Counted from the first letter of the stretch, positions 1-8,252 are shown. The stretch is 39,166 nt of DNA from Caldilineaceae bacterium (GCA_026645575.1 JAPKMW010000104.1:1-39166); one strand, 5' to 3'. The notes: generated by a model from the sequence alone, not told the origin. A program made the numbers and translations.

Positions 1-20
1 TCAGCAAAGTGTCGTAATCC

Positions 21-124
21 ATGCAGTTCACCTTGCCGGGAGCGGGGCAATCTACGATTGGCGTCTTCCGCATCAGCCTGGTCGAGCCGGCGGCGGTCGA
101 GCCGACGGTGTTTCAACTGAAGGT
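21..124 (+). repeat. Repeat A, copy 1
   Basis: First of three copies of a ~100-bp repeat (others at 1166-1270 and 1409-1490). The copies share a stretch that reads in one frame as a peptide with core TIGVFRISLV followed by VEPTVFQ. Each copy borders a palindromic B element. The conserved frame suggests remnants of the end of a repeated coding domain, but no complete gene is present here and the source protein is not recognised. It could equally be non-coding DNA that happens to stay open. Confidence 0.75.
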
Positions 125-276
125 CACTACAGCGGGGCCCAGTGGGCACCCCGGCGGCAGCGGATGTTGGTCGGAGCGACAGGTTGGTCACATAGCCGAG
201 TTTTTTGTGCCGAAGCCGCCATTGCTCCGGTCACTATCCGTTCCCACCCCGGGAACCCCTGGGTGCCGTTGTAGTG
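125..276. repeat. Palindromic element B, copy 1
   Basis: Imperfect inverted repeat with 51-nt arms (125-175 and 226-276, about 35 of 51 positions pairing) around a 50-nt centre. The centre, with the motif gacaggttggtcacat, is nearly the same as in copy 2 at 1271-1404. The outer ends read cactacarcgg. It would fold into a long hairpin. It has no coding capacity of its own and looks like a small non-autonomous mobile or structural repeat. Confidence 0.7.
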
Positions 277-325
277 TTTGTTGCTGGCGTTCGCGATAAC
301 CGAGGTTATCAGTCGGTGAGGCTGT

Positions 326-354
326 TTGTTCTTTTTGCTTTGTCCTTGTACAAT
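326..354 (+). promoter_or_regulatory. Promoter of the toxin-antitoxin pair
   Basis: TTGTTC (326-331), 17-nt spacer, TACAAT (349-354), about 40 nt before the antitoxin start. The same hexamers and spacing occur before the glycerol-3-phosphate dehydrogenase gene. Confidence 0.5.
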
Positions 355-392
355 ACCAAGGCAGGTTGTTGACGCAGCATGATGGAGGCCAT

Positions 393-683
393 ATGCGCTA
401 TGCAATTCAAATTGAGCAACAGAATGGTCGTTACCACGCCTCGGTCTTAACCGTACCAACGTTGACCAAGAGTGCATCTTCCCGTGCAGAAGTGTTACGG
501 TTGATTGAAGAAGCACTGCTTGAGCATGTACGGCGCACGGAAATCGTTTATGTAGACATTCCCACCACCCATGCTACGTCTGCTGCCGCCGATCATTGGC
601 TGGCGACCGCCGGCCTCTTTGCCGATGATCCAACCCTGCTGCCCATGTTAGACGAAATTTATGCCGAGCGCGACCGTGAGTGA
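393..683 (+). CDS. Putative antitoxin of a VapBC-like pair
   Basis: A 96-residue protein starting at ATG 393, preceded by GGAGG at 384-388. The N-terminus (MRYAIQIEQQNGRYHASV) resembles the small HicB-like/UPF0150-like fold often found in antitoxins that precede a toxin gene. The C-terminal part is acidic and probably contacts the toxin. Its stop overlaps the start of the PIN-domain gene, as in most type II toxin-antitoxin operons. The role as antitoxin is inferred mainly from position and size; the exact family is not certain. An upstream in-frame start at 366 lacks a good ribosome site. The pair is enclosed by copies of repeats A and B, which suggests arrival or shuffling of the module within a repeat locus. 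Confidence 0.6.
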   Translation: MRYAIQIEQQNGRYHASVLTVPTLTKSASSRAEVLRLIEEALLEHVRRTEIVYVDIPTTHATSAAADHWLATAGLFADDPTLLPMLDEIYAERDRE

Positions 684-1116
684 AGCAACCGCACCCGTCC
701 GCTATGTATTCGATACCGACACTGTGACTCATCAGCAACTTGGACATCCGCTTGTCGTCGCCAAGTTGCGCTTGGTGGATCGTTCCACCGTCGCTACCAC
801 CGTTATTACCATGTATGAACAATTGCGTGGACGGTTGGCAGCCATCAATCGCAAGCAAAGTGATACTCAGTTGCAACTGGCTTTTCGTCATCTACAAGCA
901 ACTCAGCAATACTATTGCACGGCGCGAGTTCTCCCCTTTGCAGAGAAAGCCACCCAAATCCACCAAACACTCGTAACACAAAAAGTGCGAATTGGCGCCC
1001 AGGATTTGCAGATCGCCGCCATTGTGCTTGCTCATGATGCGGTCTTGATTACGGCCAACCAACGCCATTTTGCCCAAATACCGGGGCTTCAGATCGAAGA
1101 TTGGACACGCAAGTAA
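661..1116 (+). CDS. PIN-domain ribonuclease toxin (VapC-like)
   Basis: A 151-residue protein of typical VapC size. The acidic residues of a PIN nuclease can be read in order: D18/D20 in VFDTDT, E53 in TMYEQLRG, D115 in GAQDLQIAA, and the late motif ITANQRHF, where N133 occupies the usual TN..D/H.F block. VapC toxins cut RNA (often tRNA or rRNA) with bound magnesium and are held inactive by the partner antitoxin. The gene overlaps the upstream antitoxin gene by 23 nt from ATG 661; a GTG at 676 that nearly coincides with the antitoxin stop is an alternative start. No feature suggests a broken gene. Confidence 0.8.
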   Translation: MPSATVSEATAPVRYVFDTDTVTHQQLGHPLVVAKLRLVDRSTVATTVITMYEQLRGRLAAINRKQSDTQLQLAFRHLQATQQYYCTARVLPFAEKATQIHQTLVTQKVRIGAQDLQIAAIVLAHDAVLITANQRHFAQIPGLQIEDWTRK

Positions 1117-1165
1117 ACAACCACCACACAACACCAGTGATGAACTTGACCTGGGATCGTTGTTG

Positions 1166-1270
1166 ATGCAGTTCGCCTTGCCGGGAGCGGGGCAATACAC
1201 GATTGGCGTCTTCCGCATCAGCCTGGTCGGGCTGGCAGCGGTCGAGCCGACGGTGTTTCAATTGCGGGGG
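1166..1270 (+). repeat. Repeat A, copy 2
   Basis: Second copy of repeat A, lying 50 nt after the toxin stop. It is almost identical to copy 1 over the first ~95 bp (atgcagttc, then the frame with TIGVFRISLV). With the B copy that follows, it mirrors the arrangement left of the toxin-antitoxin pair. Confidence 0.75.
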
Positions 1271-1404
1271 AACACTACAGCGGATTAAGAAGGCAGCGGA
1301 TGTTGGCCGGAAAGACAGGTTGGTCACATGGCCGAATGTTTTTTGTGGCGAAGCGTCCATCACTCCGGCCAACATCCGTTCCTACCCAAATCCGTTGTAG
1401 TGTT
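1271..1404. repeat. Palindromic element B, copy 2
   Basis: Inverted repeat with 41-nt arms (1271-1311 and 1364-1404), 33 of 41 positions matching. The inner 15 nt (1297-1311 with 1364-1378) pair perfectly and the outer 16 nt (1271-1286 with 1389-1404) pair with one mismatch. The 52-nt centre matches that of copy 1. The outer arm also resembles the hairpin at 22391-22457. Confidence 0.8.
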
Positions 1405-1408
1405 TGTG

Positions 1409-1490
1409 CCGGGAGCAGGGCAATCTACAATTGGCGTCTTCCGCATCAGCCTGGTCGAGCCGGAAACGGTGGAGCCGACGGTGTTTCAAG
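1409..1490 (+). repeat. Repeat A, copy 3
   Basis: Third copy, starting directly after B copy 2 and keeping the frame TIGVFRISLVEPETVEPTVFQ without its first 27 bp. The frame runs on to a stop at 1517-1519, so this copy may retain the original 3' end of the parental coding sequence. Confidence 0.7.
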
Positions 1491-1578
1491 CGCAGGGCGT
1501 GTTGAATGCAAGCCAGTAAATGCACCTTAGACATTTAGCCAAGCCCTTTAACCGGCTACCTATCGCTAACATTGATTT

Positions 1579-1607
1579 TTGTTCCTTTTTCATCAACATT
1601 GTACAAT
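1579..1607 (+). promoter_or_regulatory. Promoter of the glycerol-3-phosphate dehydrogenase gene
   Basis: TTGTTC (1579-1584), 17 nt, TACAAT (1602-1607). Between this and the gene lies a 14-bp tandem duplication (cccttactattcgt at 1641-1654 and 1655-1668) in the leader. Confidence 0.5.
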
Positions 1608-1703
1608 AAGCTGGTAAACAGGGCGGGGTGTTGAACCTCGCCCTTACTATTCGTCCCTTACTATTCGTCTTGGTTTGCAGTACGGTAGAATAGATGGTGC
1701 CGC

Positions 1704-3401
1704 ATGGATCGATCTGCAATTCTCAATCACATCAGTCAACAGCCAAGCCTATCCGTTCTTATCATTGGCGCCGGCGTTAATGGGATTGCGACCTTTCGCG
1801 ATCTGGCCTTGCAGGGGGTTGATGTCCTGCTGGTTGATCGCGCCGATTTCTGCTCCGGGGCCAGCGCGGCTTCTTCCCACATGGCGCATGGCGGCATTCG
1901 TTATTTGGAAAATGGCGAGTTTCGCCTGGTGCGTGAAGCGGTGGAAGAGCGCAACCGGCTCATCCAAAATGCACCCCACTATGTCACGCCATTACCAACG
2001 GTGATTCCCATCTTTAAGTTGTTCTCCGGTTTTCTCAATGCCCCGCTCAAATTTTTGGGCTTGCTGGATCGACCATCCGAACGGGGCGCCGCCATCATCA
2101 AGATGGGGCTGATGATGTATGACGCCTACACGGGTACAGAGCGCACGGTGCCGCGCCATGAGTTTTTGTCCCGCAAAGAGGCCCTGGCGCGCTATCCGCA
2201 ATTGAACCCCGATGTGGTCAGTGTTGCCGAATATTATGACGGCTTGATTCGCTCCCCGGAACGGCTCTGTGTTGAACTGGTGACGGATGCCGAAACGGCA
2301 GCGCCCCATGCCCATGCGTTGAATTATGTGAGTGTGATTGGCGCCAGTGGTGGTCAAGTGCGGTTACAAGATGCGGTAAGCGGCGAAACGTTTGACGTTC
2401 GCCCCCAGGTAGTCATCAACGCCGCCGGCCCTTGGATCGATTTTGCCAACCGGGCAATGGGCAAGCCGACCCACTTTATCGGCGGCACCAAAGGTTCGCA
2501 CCTTGTCCTCAATCACCCAGCGTTGCGGCAGGCGATTGGTCAGCACGAATTTTTCTTTGAGAACAAAGATGGTCGCATTGTCTTGATCTGCCCGATGGAA
2601 GATCGCGTCTTGGTCGGCACCTCCGATATTCGCATCAGCGATCCTGATGAAGCCGTTTGCACCGACGAGGAGATCGACTACTTCCTGGGTATGACGGCGC
2701 GTGTCTTCCCCAACATCAAAGTGGATCGGTCGCACATTGTCTTCACCTTTTCCGGCGTGCGCCCCTTACCCGCCGCCGACGCAAAAACGACTGGCCAGAT
2801 CAGTCGCGACCATAGTATTGAAACTGTTGAGCCGAGTGAAGGGATCACGTTTCCCATCCTCAATCTCGTCGGTGGCAAGTGGACAACCTTTCGCGCTTTT
2901 GCTGAACAGACGGCGGATCGCACGTTGGCTCGGCTGGGGCGTGCGCGCCAGCGTAGCACGGCAACCGTACCGATCGGCGGCGGGCAAGGTTATCCGCGCA
3001 CGCCCCAGGAACGCACCGGCTGGCTCGATCAGCACGCACAAAGCGGCCTCTCCCGGTTACAGATCGAAACGCTACTCCACCGGTATGGGACAGGAGCAGC
3101 GGCTATCATTGCAGCGATTCAAGAAAACCGGCAACATGGCGCCGACCAGCCTTTGCAACAGCAGTCAGCCTATCTGCGCGGCGAAGTCACCTACCTGGTG
3201 CAGGCGGAGAAAGTTGTGCATTTGGATGATTTTATCCTCAGACGCTCCTCGCTGGGCATGGTAGGCTTGGTGACGCGCCCATTGCTCGCAGAGTTGGCAA
3301 CCGTGATCGGCGACGTGTTGGGTTGGTCGGCAGAGGAAAAGCAGGCCGAGGTTGTGCGCACCGCGGCGTTGCTGGAACGGCGCCATCGGGTGCGTCTATA
3401 A
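1704..3401 (+). CDS. glpD: FAD-dependent glycerol-3-phosphate dehydrogenase
   Basis: A 565-residue protein of the usual GlpD length. Near the N-terminus is the FAD dinucleotide-binding fold: LSVLIIGAGVNG (residues 16-27) with an acidic residue at the end of the second strand (LLVDRADF). The next block, ASAASSHMAHGGIRYLENGE, is the GlpD/GlpA signature that contacts FAD. Around residues 340-380 is the substrate block with FSGVRPL, and the C-terminal region carries the helical DAO_C-like domain. The enzyme oxidises sn-glycerol 3-phosphate to dihydroxyacetone phosphate and passes electrons to quinone at the membrane. No glycerol kinase or transporter gene is adjacent, so it may serve lipid-derived glycerol phosphate. 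It converges on the glycosyltransferase gene with one base between the stops. Confidence 0.93.
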   Translation: MDRSAILNHISQQPSLSVLIIGAGVNGIATFRDLALQGVDVLLVDRADFCSGASAASSHMAHGGIRYLENGEFRLVREAVEERNRLIQNAPHYVTPLPTVIPIFKLFSGFLNAPLKFLGLLDRPSERGAAIIKMGLMMYDAYTGTERTVPRHEFLSRKEALARYPQLNPDVVSVAEYYDGLIRSPERLCVELVTDAETAAPHAHALNYVSVIGASGGQVRLQDAVSGETFDVRPQVVINAAGPWIDFANRAMGKPTHFIGGTKGSHLVLNHPALRQAIGQHEFFFENKDGRIVLICPMEDRVLVGTSDIRISDPDEAVCTDEEIDYFLGMTARVFPNIKVDRSHIVFTFSGVRPLPAADAKTTGQISRDHSIETVEPSEGITFPILNLVGGKWTTFRAFAEQTADRTLARLGRARQRSTATVPIGGGQGYPRTPQERTGWLDQHAQSGLSRLQIETLLHRYGTGAAAIIAAIQENRQHGADQPLQQQSAYLRGEVTYLVQAEKVVHLDDFILRRSSLGMVGLVTRPLLAELATVIGDVLGWSAEEKQAEVVRTAALLERRHRVRL

Positions 3402-3402
3402 C

Positions 3403-4512
3403 CTATCGCAACAGCCGTTCATACACCTGAACCGTCTGGGCGGCGATCTGCTGCATCGTGAATTGTTGCAAGACGCGTTGGCGTCCTATCATCCCTAACC
3501 GTTGCCGTTCGCTCGGTTTTTCTAGCAACAGTTGCAGCTTTTGGGTAAGGGCAACCACATCCCCTTCGGGAAAGACCAGTCCGGCATCGCCGATGACATG
3601 CGGGATCTCACCGCTGTCGCTGCCGATGACCGGCACGCCACAAGCCATCGCCTCGACCAGAACCCGGCCAAATTGTTCTTTCCAGTTGGGCATGGTGCGA
3701 CTGGGTAGCACCAATACATCCAGGCTGCGGTAAAAACTGGGCATCTCTGTACTGGTGATGTGTTGCTGGAAGGTGACACGTTCCACAATTCCCAGGGCAG
3801 TCGCCAGTTGACGTAGCGCCTGTTCCTCGGCCCCGCGACCGGCCAAGTGTAGCGTCCATGCCCCCTGCAATGTCGCACAAGCATGTAAAAGCAGATCAAG
3901 CCCTTTCTCCGGCACAAAACCACCGGCATAACCAATCCGCAGCGTGGACCCGTCAGATTTCTCAAAACCTGACAGGTCTACTGGGGCAAATAGATCGGGA
4001 TCAACCCCAAATTGGGGAATCACGGCAACCTCACCGGTAAACCCTTTCCGTTGTAGAATAGTTTGCGCTTCCTGATTGCCAGCAATGGCGACGAGGGTCT
4101 GGCGATAGACGGCCTGTTCAAACCAACGGAAGGGGGGTGGATAGCGTTTTTCCAAGTTTTGCCAGGTAAAGAAAGTGGGGACGGCTCTGCAACGTAGACT
4201 AGCGCGCACACCAAGCCATGTCGCCAGGTTGTATGGCTCCTCATCAAAATGAAGAATATCCGGTCGCATCTGCTGCAATTCACGGGCCAACGTAGGGTAA
4301 TAGTGCAGGTGAAATTGACCATTGAAGCGGATCGGAATGGTGCGGAAGGTGTAACCAGCGGTATAATCTGCTGTTGCCACCTGCTCCCCCCGGCTGTCGC
4401 GCCAGGAAGGGGGTACGAGAACCGTCAACTCGACGCCCAACCGAGCGATCTCTTCGGCTTTCCGTTGATAAGCGCCCACCACCAACGCTTTGCTGACCAT
4501 GACAACCCGCAT
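3403..4512 (-). CDS. GT4-family glycosyltransferase
   Basis: A 369-residue GT-B glycosyltransferase. The N-terminal half begins MRVVMVSKALVVGAYQRKAEE and has the usual acceptor-binding Rossmann fold. The C-terminal half has the nucleotide-sugar site: GYAGGFVPEKGLDLLL and the EX7E block EQFGRVLVEAM, followed by ACGVPVIGSDSGEIP. Such enzymes transfer a sugar from a nucleotide donor with retention of configuration, usually to cell-surface glycans or lipids on the cytoplasmic face of the membrane. The start at 4512 has a GGAAGGA ribosome site. The gene stands alone, so the acceptor cannot be inferred. The C-terminus is complete (QVYERLLR) and abuts the end of glpD. Confidence 0.88.
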   Translation of the reverse strand: MRVVMVSKALVVGAYQRKAEEIARLGVELTVLVPPSWRDSRGEQVATADYTAGYTFRTIPIRFNGQFHLHYYPTLARELQQMRPDILHFDEEPYNLATWLGVRASLRCRAVPTFFTWQNLEKRYPPPFRWFEQAVYRQTLVAIAGNQEAQTILQRKGFTGEVAVIPQFGVDPDLFAPVDLSGFEKSDGSTLRIGYAGGFVPEKGLDLLLHACATLQGAWTLHLAGRGAEEQALRQLATALGIVERVTFQQHITSTEMPSFYRSLDVLVLPSRTMPNWKEQFGRVLVEAMACGVPVIGSDSGEIPHVIGDAGLVFPEGDVVALTQKLQLLLEKPSERQRLGMIGRQRVLQQFTMQQIAAQTVQVYERLLR

Positions 4513-4901
4513 CGCGTCCTTCCACTCCTCAATTTGTTGGTTATACTGCGGTTGCGATGAAGACCAGAGGTTTCCGCCTAGAACTGCGCAAGAAGCAAAC
4601 GCCGGTTTTCATACAGAACAAAGTATAGTTGATTAGGTAAAAAGCTAACAAACCATTCATTCTTTAATCGCTATCAGTAGACGGCAACGCAATCCAGGTA
4701 GTAGACTGACACCGAACGATACGACAAAGCGACTGCAGACTCCTGACCACTGCGCTCAATCATAACAAGACAAATGTCGCTCGACAAGATCGAGCAATGA
4801 GCAGGTTTAACTTCAGGGTGATGAGCGTATAATCGCCTTAACTGCACACATGTCAAGCACCTGCATTATTAGCGCTTCTCGACTTAGAAGGCCGTAGACC
4901 A
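4513..4901. other. Intergenic region between divergent genes
   Basis: This 389-bp stretch separates the divergent glycosyltransferase and metalloprotease genes. It is AT-richer than its neighbours. A TATAAT at 4828-4833 with a weak -35 is a plausible promoter for the metalloprotease. No RNA gene or repeat was seen in the rest. Confidence 0.4.
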
Positions 4902-6305
4902 ATGAATACCAACCGCTCACCGTTACTTTATTTGCTGCTCTTTCTGGCTTTTGTACAAATCGTAATGCTGGTGGCGGTTGGTATTGTTCCTGTTGTCCAA
5001 TCAGCCACTTTATCAGCAGTTCAGTCGCCACCGCGCCTTGACCTGTCATCAGCCCTTGCCGATCTTGCTGACAAATCAGATCTGGTGGTTCAGGCCCAAG
5101 TTATCGAAACCAGGAGCCAATGGAACCAGAACCAGACCTTGATCGAGACAGCCCATACGCTGGCAGTACGCCAGAGCTTGCGCGGCCCAAGAGCAGTGGA
5201 GATCGTCGTTTACACCGACGGCGGCTTTTTACCCGACGAAGGCTTGGGCATGTTTAGTTCACACACTCCTAGATTTGCGGTTGGCGAAGAAGTGCTGGTC
5301 TTTCTACAACAGGAAAACAGCCGGTATCAGGTCACCGCTGGCGAAGCGGGGAAGTTTACCCTCTTTCAGGAAGATGTCGCCAGCGCCTATTACCGCGACC
5401 ATCTGCCCTTGGCACAGGTTGCGGCCATCCTTGCCACCACCAATCGCACCGCTTATCAAGCCATACAGACGATTGCGCAAAAGCCAGAGGGGTCAACGGC
5501 GGCAAGCACGGCACAAGCCGGTCGGGCAACACCTATGACGACAGCCACGCCAACCGCACTGCCGAAATGGTTGGGCGCTACCCCCCAAATTACCCTGAAA
5601 GTCAACCTCAATTCAACCCAAATCGGTGGTCCGGCTGGTAGTGCAGATCAGTTTTTGGCCGCCATCCAGGGGGCCTTGCGCACATGGAGTGTGGTTCCCG
5701 AAGCCGGCGCCACGCTTCTCTATAGTGGGCCGATCACATCGACCACGACTGGTTTTAATCGCCAAAGCGAAATCATCTTTATGAAGAAGGGCGCCAACAG
5801 CCAACTTGGCCAGGCCCAGATTTGGTTCACAAGCAACTTTGTGATTGTTGAAGCCGATCTTTGGATCAATGATGATTATATACTGGACGCAACCGGTACC
5901 CCGGAAAGTGGTGAAATTGATTTAGAAAGTGTTTTACTACACGAACTCGGTCATTGGTTGCCCCTTAGTCACATGCCCAATCCAAATGCAGTCATGTATG
6001 CGGTGCTAGGCGCCGGTACGCGTAAAACCATACTCAACAGCGATGATATTGCGGGTGTCACCACCCTTTATCCCTGCCCGGCGATTCCTTGCATCGATCC
6101 AGCCTATGCCGGCGACGCCACGGCAACCCCCAGCGCCACCGCCACCACAACGCCAACCCCGGCAGAAACAGTCGCCCCTGGCGCCACCGCCACGCTCACA
6201 GCCACCATGACCCCCAACATAGCCGTACCTACGCCAACCCTAGCGCCCAGTGCCGTCACGCCGACAGCCCAGCAAAATTCCTTTCTACCATTGGTCACGC
6301 GGTAG
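4902..6305 (+). CDS. Secreted matrixin-like zinc metalloprotease
   Basis: A 467-residue exported protein. Residues 8-34 form a hydrophobic signal peptide or anchor. Residues 45-200 are a domain of unknown family with a pattern of beta strands (DLVVQAQVIETRS, VEIVVYTDGG). Residues 225-395 are a peptidase M10-type domain: HELGHWLPLSH gives zinc ligands H347, H351 and H357 with catalytic E348, and VMYA supplies the Met-turn (M365). A stretch rich in Thr, Pro and Ala (about 405-455) follows, and the protein ends in FLPLVTR. Matrixins cleave proteins outside the cell. The Thr/Pro region is a likely wall-spanning stalk, possibly glycosylated. The terminal LPLV-type motif resembles tails I recall from other secreted Chloroflexota proteins; its role is unproven. 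The start at 4902 is followed at once by a basic and then hydrophobic signal. Confidence 0.85.
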   Translation: MNTNRSPLLYLLLFLAFVQIVMLVAVGIVPVVQSATLSAVQSPPRLDLSSALADLADKSDLVVQAQVIETRSQWNQNQTLIETAHTLAVRQSLRGPRAVEIVVYTDGGFLPDEGLGMFSSHTPRFAVGEEVLVFLQQENSRYQVTAGEAGKFTLFQEDVASAYYRDHLPLAQVAAILATTNRTAYQAIQTIAQKPEGSTAASTAQAGRATPMTTATPTALPKWLGATPQITLKVNLNSTQIGGPAGSADQFLAAIQGALRTWSVVPEAGATLLYSGPITSTTTGFNRQSEIIFMKKGANSQLGQAQIWFTSNFVIVEADLWINDDYILDATGTPESGEIDLESVLLHELGHWLPLSHMPNPNAVMYAVLGAGTRKTILNSDDIAGVTTLYPCPAIPCIDPAYAGDATATPSATATTTPTPAETVAPGATATLTATMTPNIAVPTPTLAPSAVTPTAQQNSFLPLVTR

Positions 6306-6392
6306 TAGTTCGCGCATTAACCGGCGTTGAATGATTGGTGGTTGGTTTTGCACCCACACGGCGCCTGCTCAACTAACCAATCAACTAGCACT

Positions 6393-6466
6393 ATACTGAC
6401 GAGCAGCACAAGAAGTAACCCATTACTCGTGTAAAAAGTGTACCTTCTTGGCGCTCGTTAGTATAT
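6393..6466. repeat. Inverted repeat after the metalloprotease
   Basis: Arms tatactgacgagc (6393-6405) and gctcgttagtata (6454-6466) pair at 12 of 13 positions around a 48-nt loop. A second weak hairpin (gattggt... to ...aaccaatc, about 6332-6383) lies just before it. Either may end transcription of the protease gene; neither has a clear U-tract. Confidence 0.4.
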
Positions 6467-6473
6467 ATTATCA

Positions 6474-6518
6474 GGACTTACGTAAGACGCTGGGAGCGCC
6501 GGCATCTTGAATAAGTCC
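6474..6518 (-). terminator. Hairpin after the solute-binding protein gene
   Basis: Arms 6474-6487 and 6505-6518 (ggacttacgtaaga against tcttgaataagtcc, 11 of 14 pairs) begin two bases beyond the stop of the solute-binding protein gene. The position suggests a terminator or 3'-end stabiliser. The ggacttacg end also looks like the termini of small repeats seen in other genomes. Confidence 0.45.
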
Positions 6519-6520
6519 GA

Positions 6521-7858
6521 TTATCGTTGTAATCGCTCATTGCCGGCTGCTTCCGCTTCAGCGAGAACAGTATCAGCGAGAACAAAGCCACCGAAAATGC
6601 GCTGAATACCGTCATTCATGCCATCAACCACAGGTTGAAAGTTGGGCGGCAATTGCCACGGGTAGCTATAGGCCAACGCCTGACCAAAAGCGGCTTGGGT
6701 CGGGTACGCCAGCGTCCACGCCGGCAACAAAGCGGAATGGGCGGGCAGCGCGGCTGTTAAGGCAAACCATTGGCGTTGGCTTTCAGCATCAGTCAGAGAT
6801 TCGAGCAAGGCAACGGCCGCCTTGTGATCAGCGGTCCCAGCACTGATAGCATAACAGTTGACAAAGGCGAGGGAGGCTTGCCCAGTTGGCCCTACTGGCA
6901 ACGGCGCCACGCTATAGGCAAGCGTTGGCGCCACTTCGGCCAGGTAGGGGATCATCCAATTCCCTTCAATGCTCATCGCCGCATGTTCCTGGGCAAAGGC
7001 TTCGCCGGCCCATATGTTCCCTAAGCCAACCGGCGTGGCCGCCATGCCATCCAAGACCAGATTACTATAAAATTCCAGTGCAGCCATCCCCCCTGCACTA
7101 TTGATAGTCATACTCATGGCCGTACTATCAGTCACTGTGCCGCCAGCGCCATAGAGAAAGGGCAACCAACGGGAAACGTCAGCCGGCAACACCAGACCAT
7201 AACGTCCCGTGTTACCATCGGTAAGCTGTTCGGCGGTAGTGCGCAATGTCTCCCACGTCCAATCGGCGGTGGGATAAGCCAGTTGTACAGCGTCAAAGTG
7301 AGCGCGATTGTAGAGCAACGCCAGCGTATTCACCTCATGGGGCAGACAGTAGGGTGTGCCATCCACTGCACTCATCTGTTGTAACAGCGGCGGTAGATCC
7401 GCTTGTGCGGCCAAGGCGGCGGGCAATGGGGCCAACAGCCCGCGTTCGACTAGATCCGGCAGCAAAAAGGCATTCAGACGGACCACATCCGGCGGCGCTT
7501 CATTTTCTAGCAGGGTGCGCAAGCGGGTGACATAGTCCGGCAGCACTTGCAGGGTAATCTGCGTCCCTGGCGCACGCTCTTGGTAGGTGGCAATTCTTTG
7601 CTGAAAGTAGTGATCGATGGCGGAAGAGGCCGGCCAGGTTGCCAGACGAAGTTCGGTGGTAATGGGGACGGCGGTGGGTGTCGGCGGTGCGCCCCATAGT
7701 TGGGGCAGTTGGGGTAAGGCTGGTAAAGCGAGGCGCTCACAGCCGACTGTTAAAAGAAGCAAGCAAGTAACAAGTAGGTAAGACTTTAGGCTTTGGGGAG
7801 CAAGGGAAGGCCTAAAGTCTTTACTACGGTTAGTGGACGTTGGCATCGACAAAGGCAT
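6521..7858 (-). CDS. ABC transporter solute-binding lipoprotein
   Basis: A 445-residue family 1 (sugar-type) extracellular binding protein. The N-terminus has a signal with lipobox LTVGC (Cys40), so the mature protein should be lipid-anchored on the outer face of the membrane. The rest follows the family: ELRLATWPASS, then a DVVRLNAFLLPDLVERGLL block, and the FVNCYAISAGTADHKAAVALLE block late in the chain. A Pro/Thr-rich linker follows the lipid site. No permease or ATPase gene is beside it, so the ligand is unknown and the protein may work with a transporter elsewhere. The start is uncertain: M1 (7858) overlaps the end of gcvH by 29 nt and M5 (7846) by 17 nt; no clear ribosome site is visible, so translation may be coupled to gcvH. 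Confidence 0.85.
   Translation of the reverse strand: MPLSMPTSTNRSKDFRPSLAPQSLKSYLLVTCLLLLTVGCERLALPALPQLPQLWGAPPTPTAVPITTELRLATWPASSAIDHYFQQRIATYQERAPGTQITLQVLPDYVTRLRTLLENEAPPDVVRLNAFLLPDLVERGLLAPLPAALAAQADLPPLLQQMSAVDGTPYCLPHEVNTLALLYNRAHFDAVQLAYPTADWTWETLRTTAEQLTDGNTGRYGLVLPADVSRWLPFLYGAGGTVTDSTAMSMTINSAGGMAALEFYSNLVLDGMAATPVGLGNIWAGEAFAQEHAAMSIEGNWMIPYLAEVAPTLAYSVAPLPVGPTGQASLAFVNCYAISAGTADHKAAVALLESLTDAESQRQWFALTAALPAHSALLPAWTLAYPTQAAFGQALAYSYPWQLPPNFQPVVDGMNDGIQRIFGGFVLADTVLAEAEAAGNERLQR
7780..7821 (-). promoter_or_regulatory. Hairpin in the 5' part of the solute-binding protein gene
   Basis: A perfect 12-bp stem (aagactttaggc 7780-7791 with gcctaaagtctt 7810-7821) around an 18-nt loop lies 8 nt beyond the gcvH stop and inside the first codons of the next gene. 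It could end or slow transcription after gcvH and so set the relative output of the two genes. This role is inferred only from position. Confidence 0.45.
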
Positions 7859-8231
7859 CGTAGGCGGTGGGGTCCATCAAAGCCGCCAGTTCGCTGTCGA
7901 GCGTCGTCGTTGGTTGCATTTTGAAGAACCAGGCCGCATAGGGGCGCTGATTGACCAGTTCCGGCGTATCGACCAGCGAATCGTTGACTTCGACCACCGT
8001 GCCGCTGACCGGGGCATAGACCGTCTCGGCGGCTTTCACTGACTCGACCACGGCCAGTTCATCGCCTGCACTCACCGTCCGCCCGACCTCCGGCAATTCG
8101 ACATAGACCACATCGCTCAACATGTCCTGGCCGGCATCAGAAACGCCGACAACGGCCAGCCCTTCTTCCACGCGCACCCATTCATGCTTCTGGGTATATC
8201 TGGCCTGTTTATCGACCTTAAAGTTAGACAT
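7830..8231 (-). CDS. gcvH: Glycine cleavage system H protein
   Basis: A 133-residue lipoyl carrier of normal length. The start at 8231 (MSNFKVDKQARYTQKHEWV) matches family N-termini and follows a GGAGAG ribosome site; the longer in-frame start at 8267 is unlikely. The lipoyl attachment lysine is K66 in AVVESVKAAETVYAP, and the DVVYVELPEVG block precedes it. The H protein shuttles the methylamine group of glycine from the P protein to the T protein and is reoxidised by the L protein. It lies after gcvT on the same strand, with a 159-nt gap containing short repeats. No gcvP gene occurs in this window. Confidence 0.96.
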   Translation of the reverse strand: MSNFKVDKQARYTQKHEWVRVEEGLAVVGVSDAGQDMLSDVVYVELPEVGRTVSAGDELAVVESVKAAETVYAPVSGTVVEVNDSLVDTPELVNQRPYAAWFFKMQPTTTLDSELAALMDPTAYDAFVDANVH

Positions 8232-8252
8232 AGAAACGCTCTCCTCAAAAAG

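Noticed and set aside
21..299. Plus-strand frame starting in repeat A
   Set aside because: It runs from repeat A into palindrome B and has no consistent protein pattern beyond the repeat; it is not treated as a gene.
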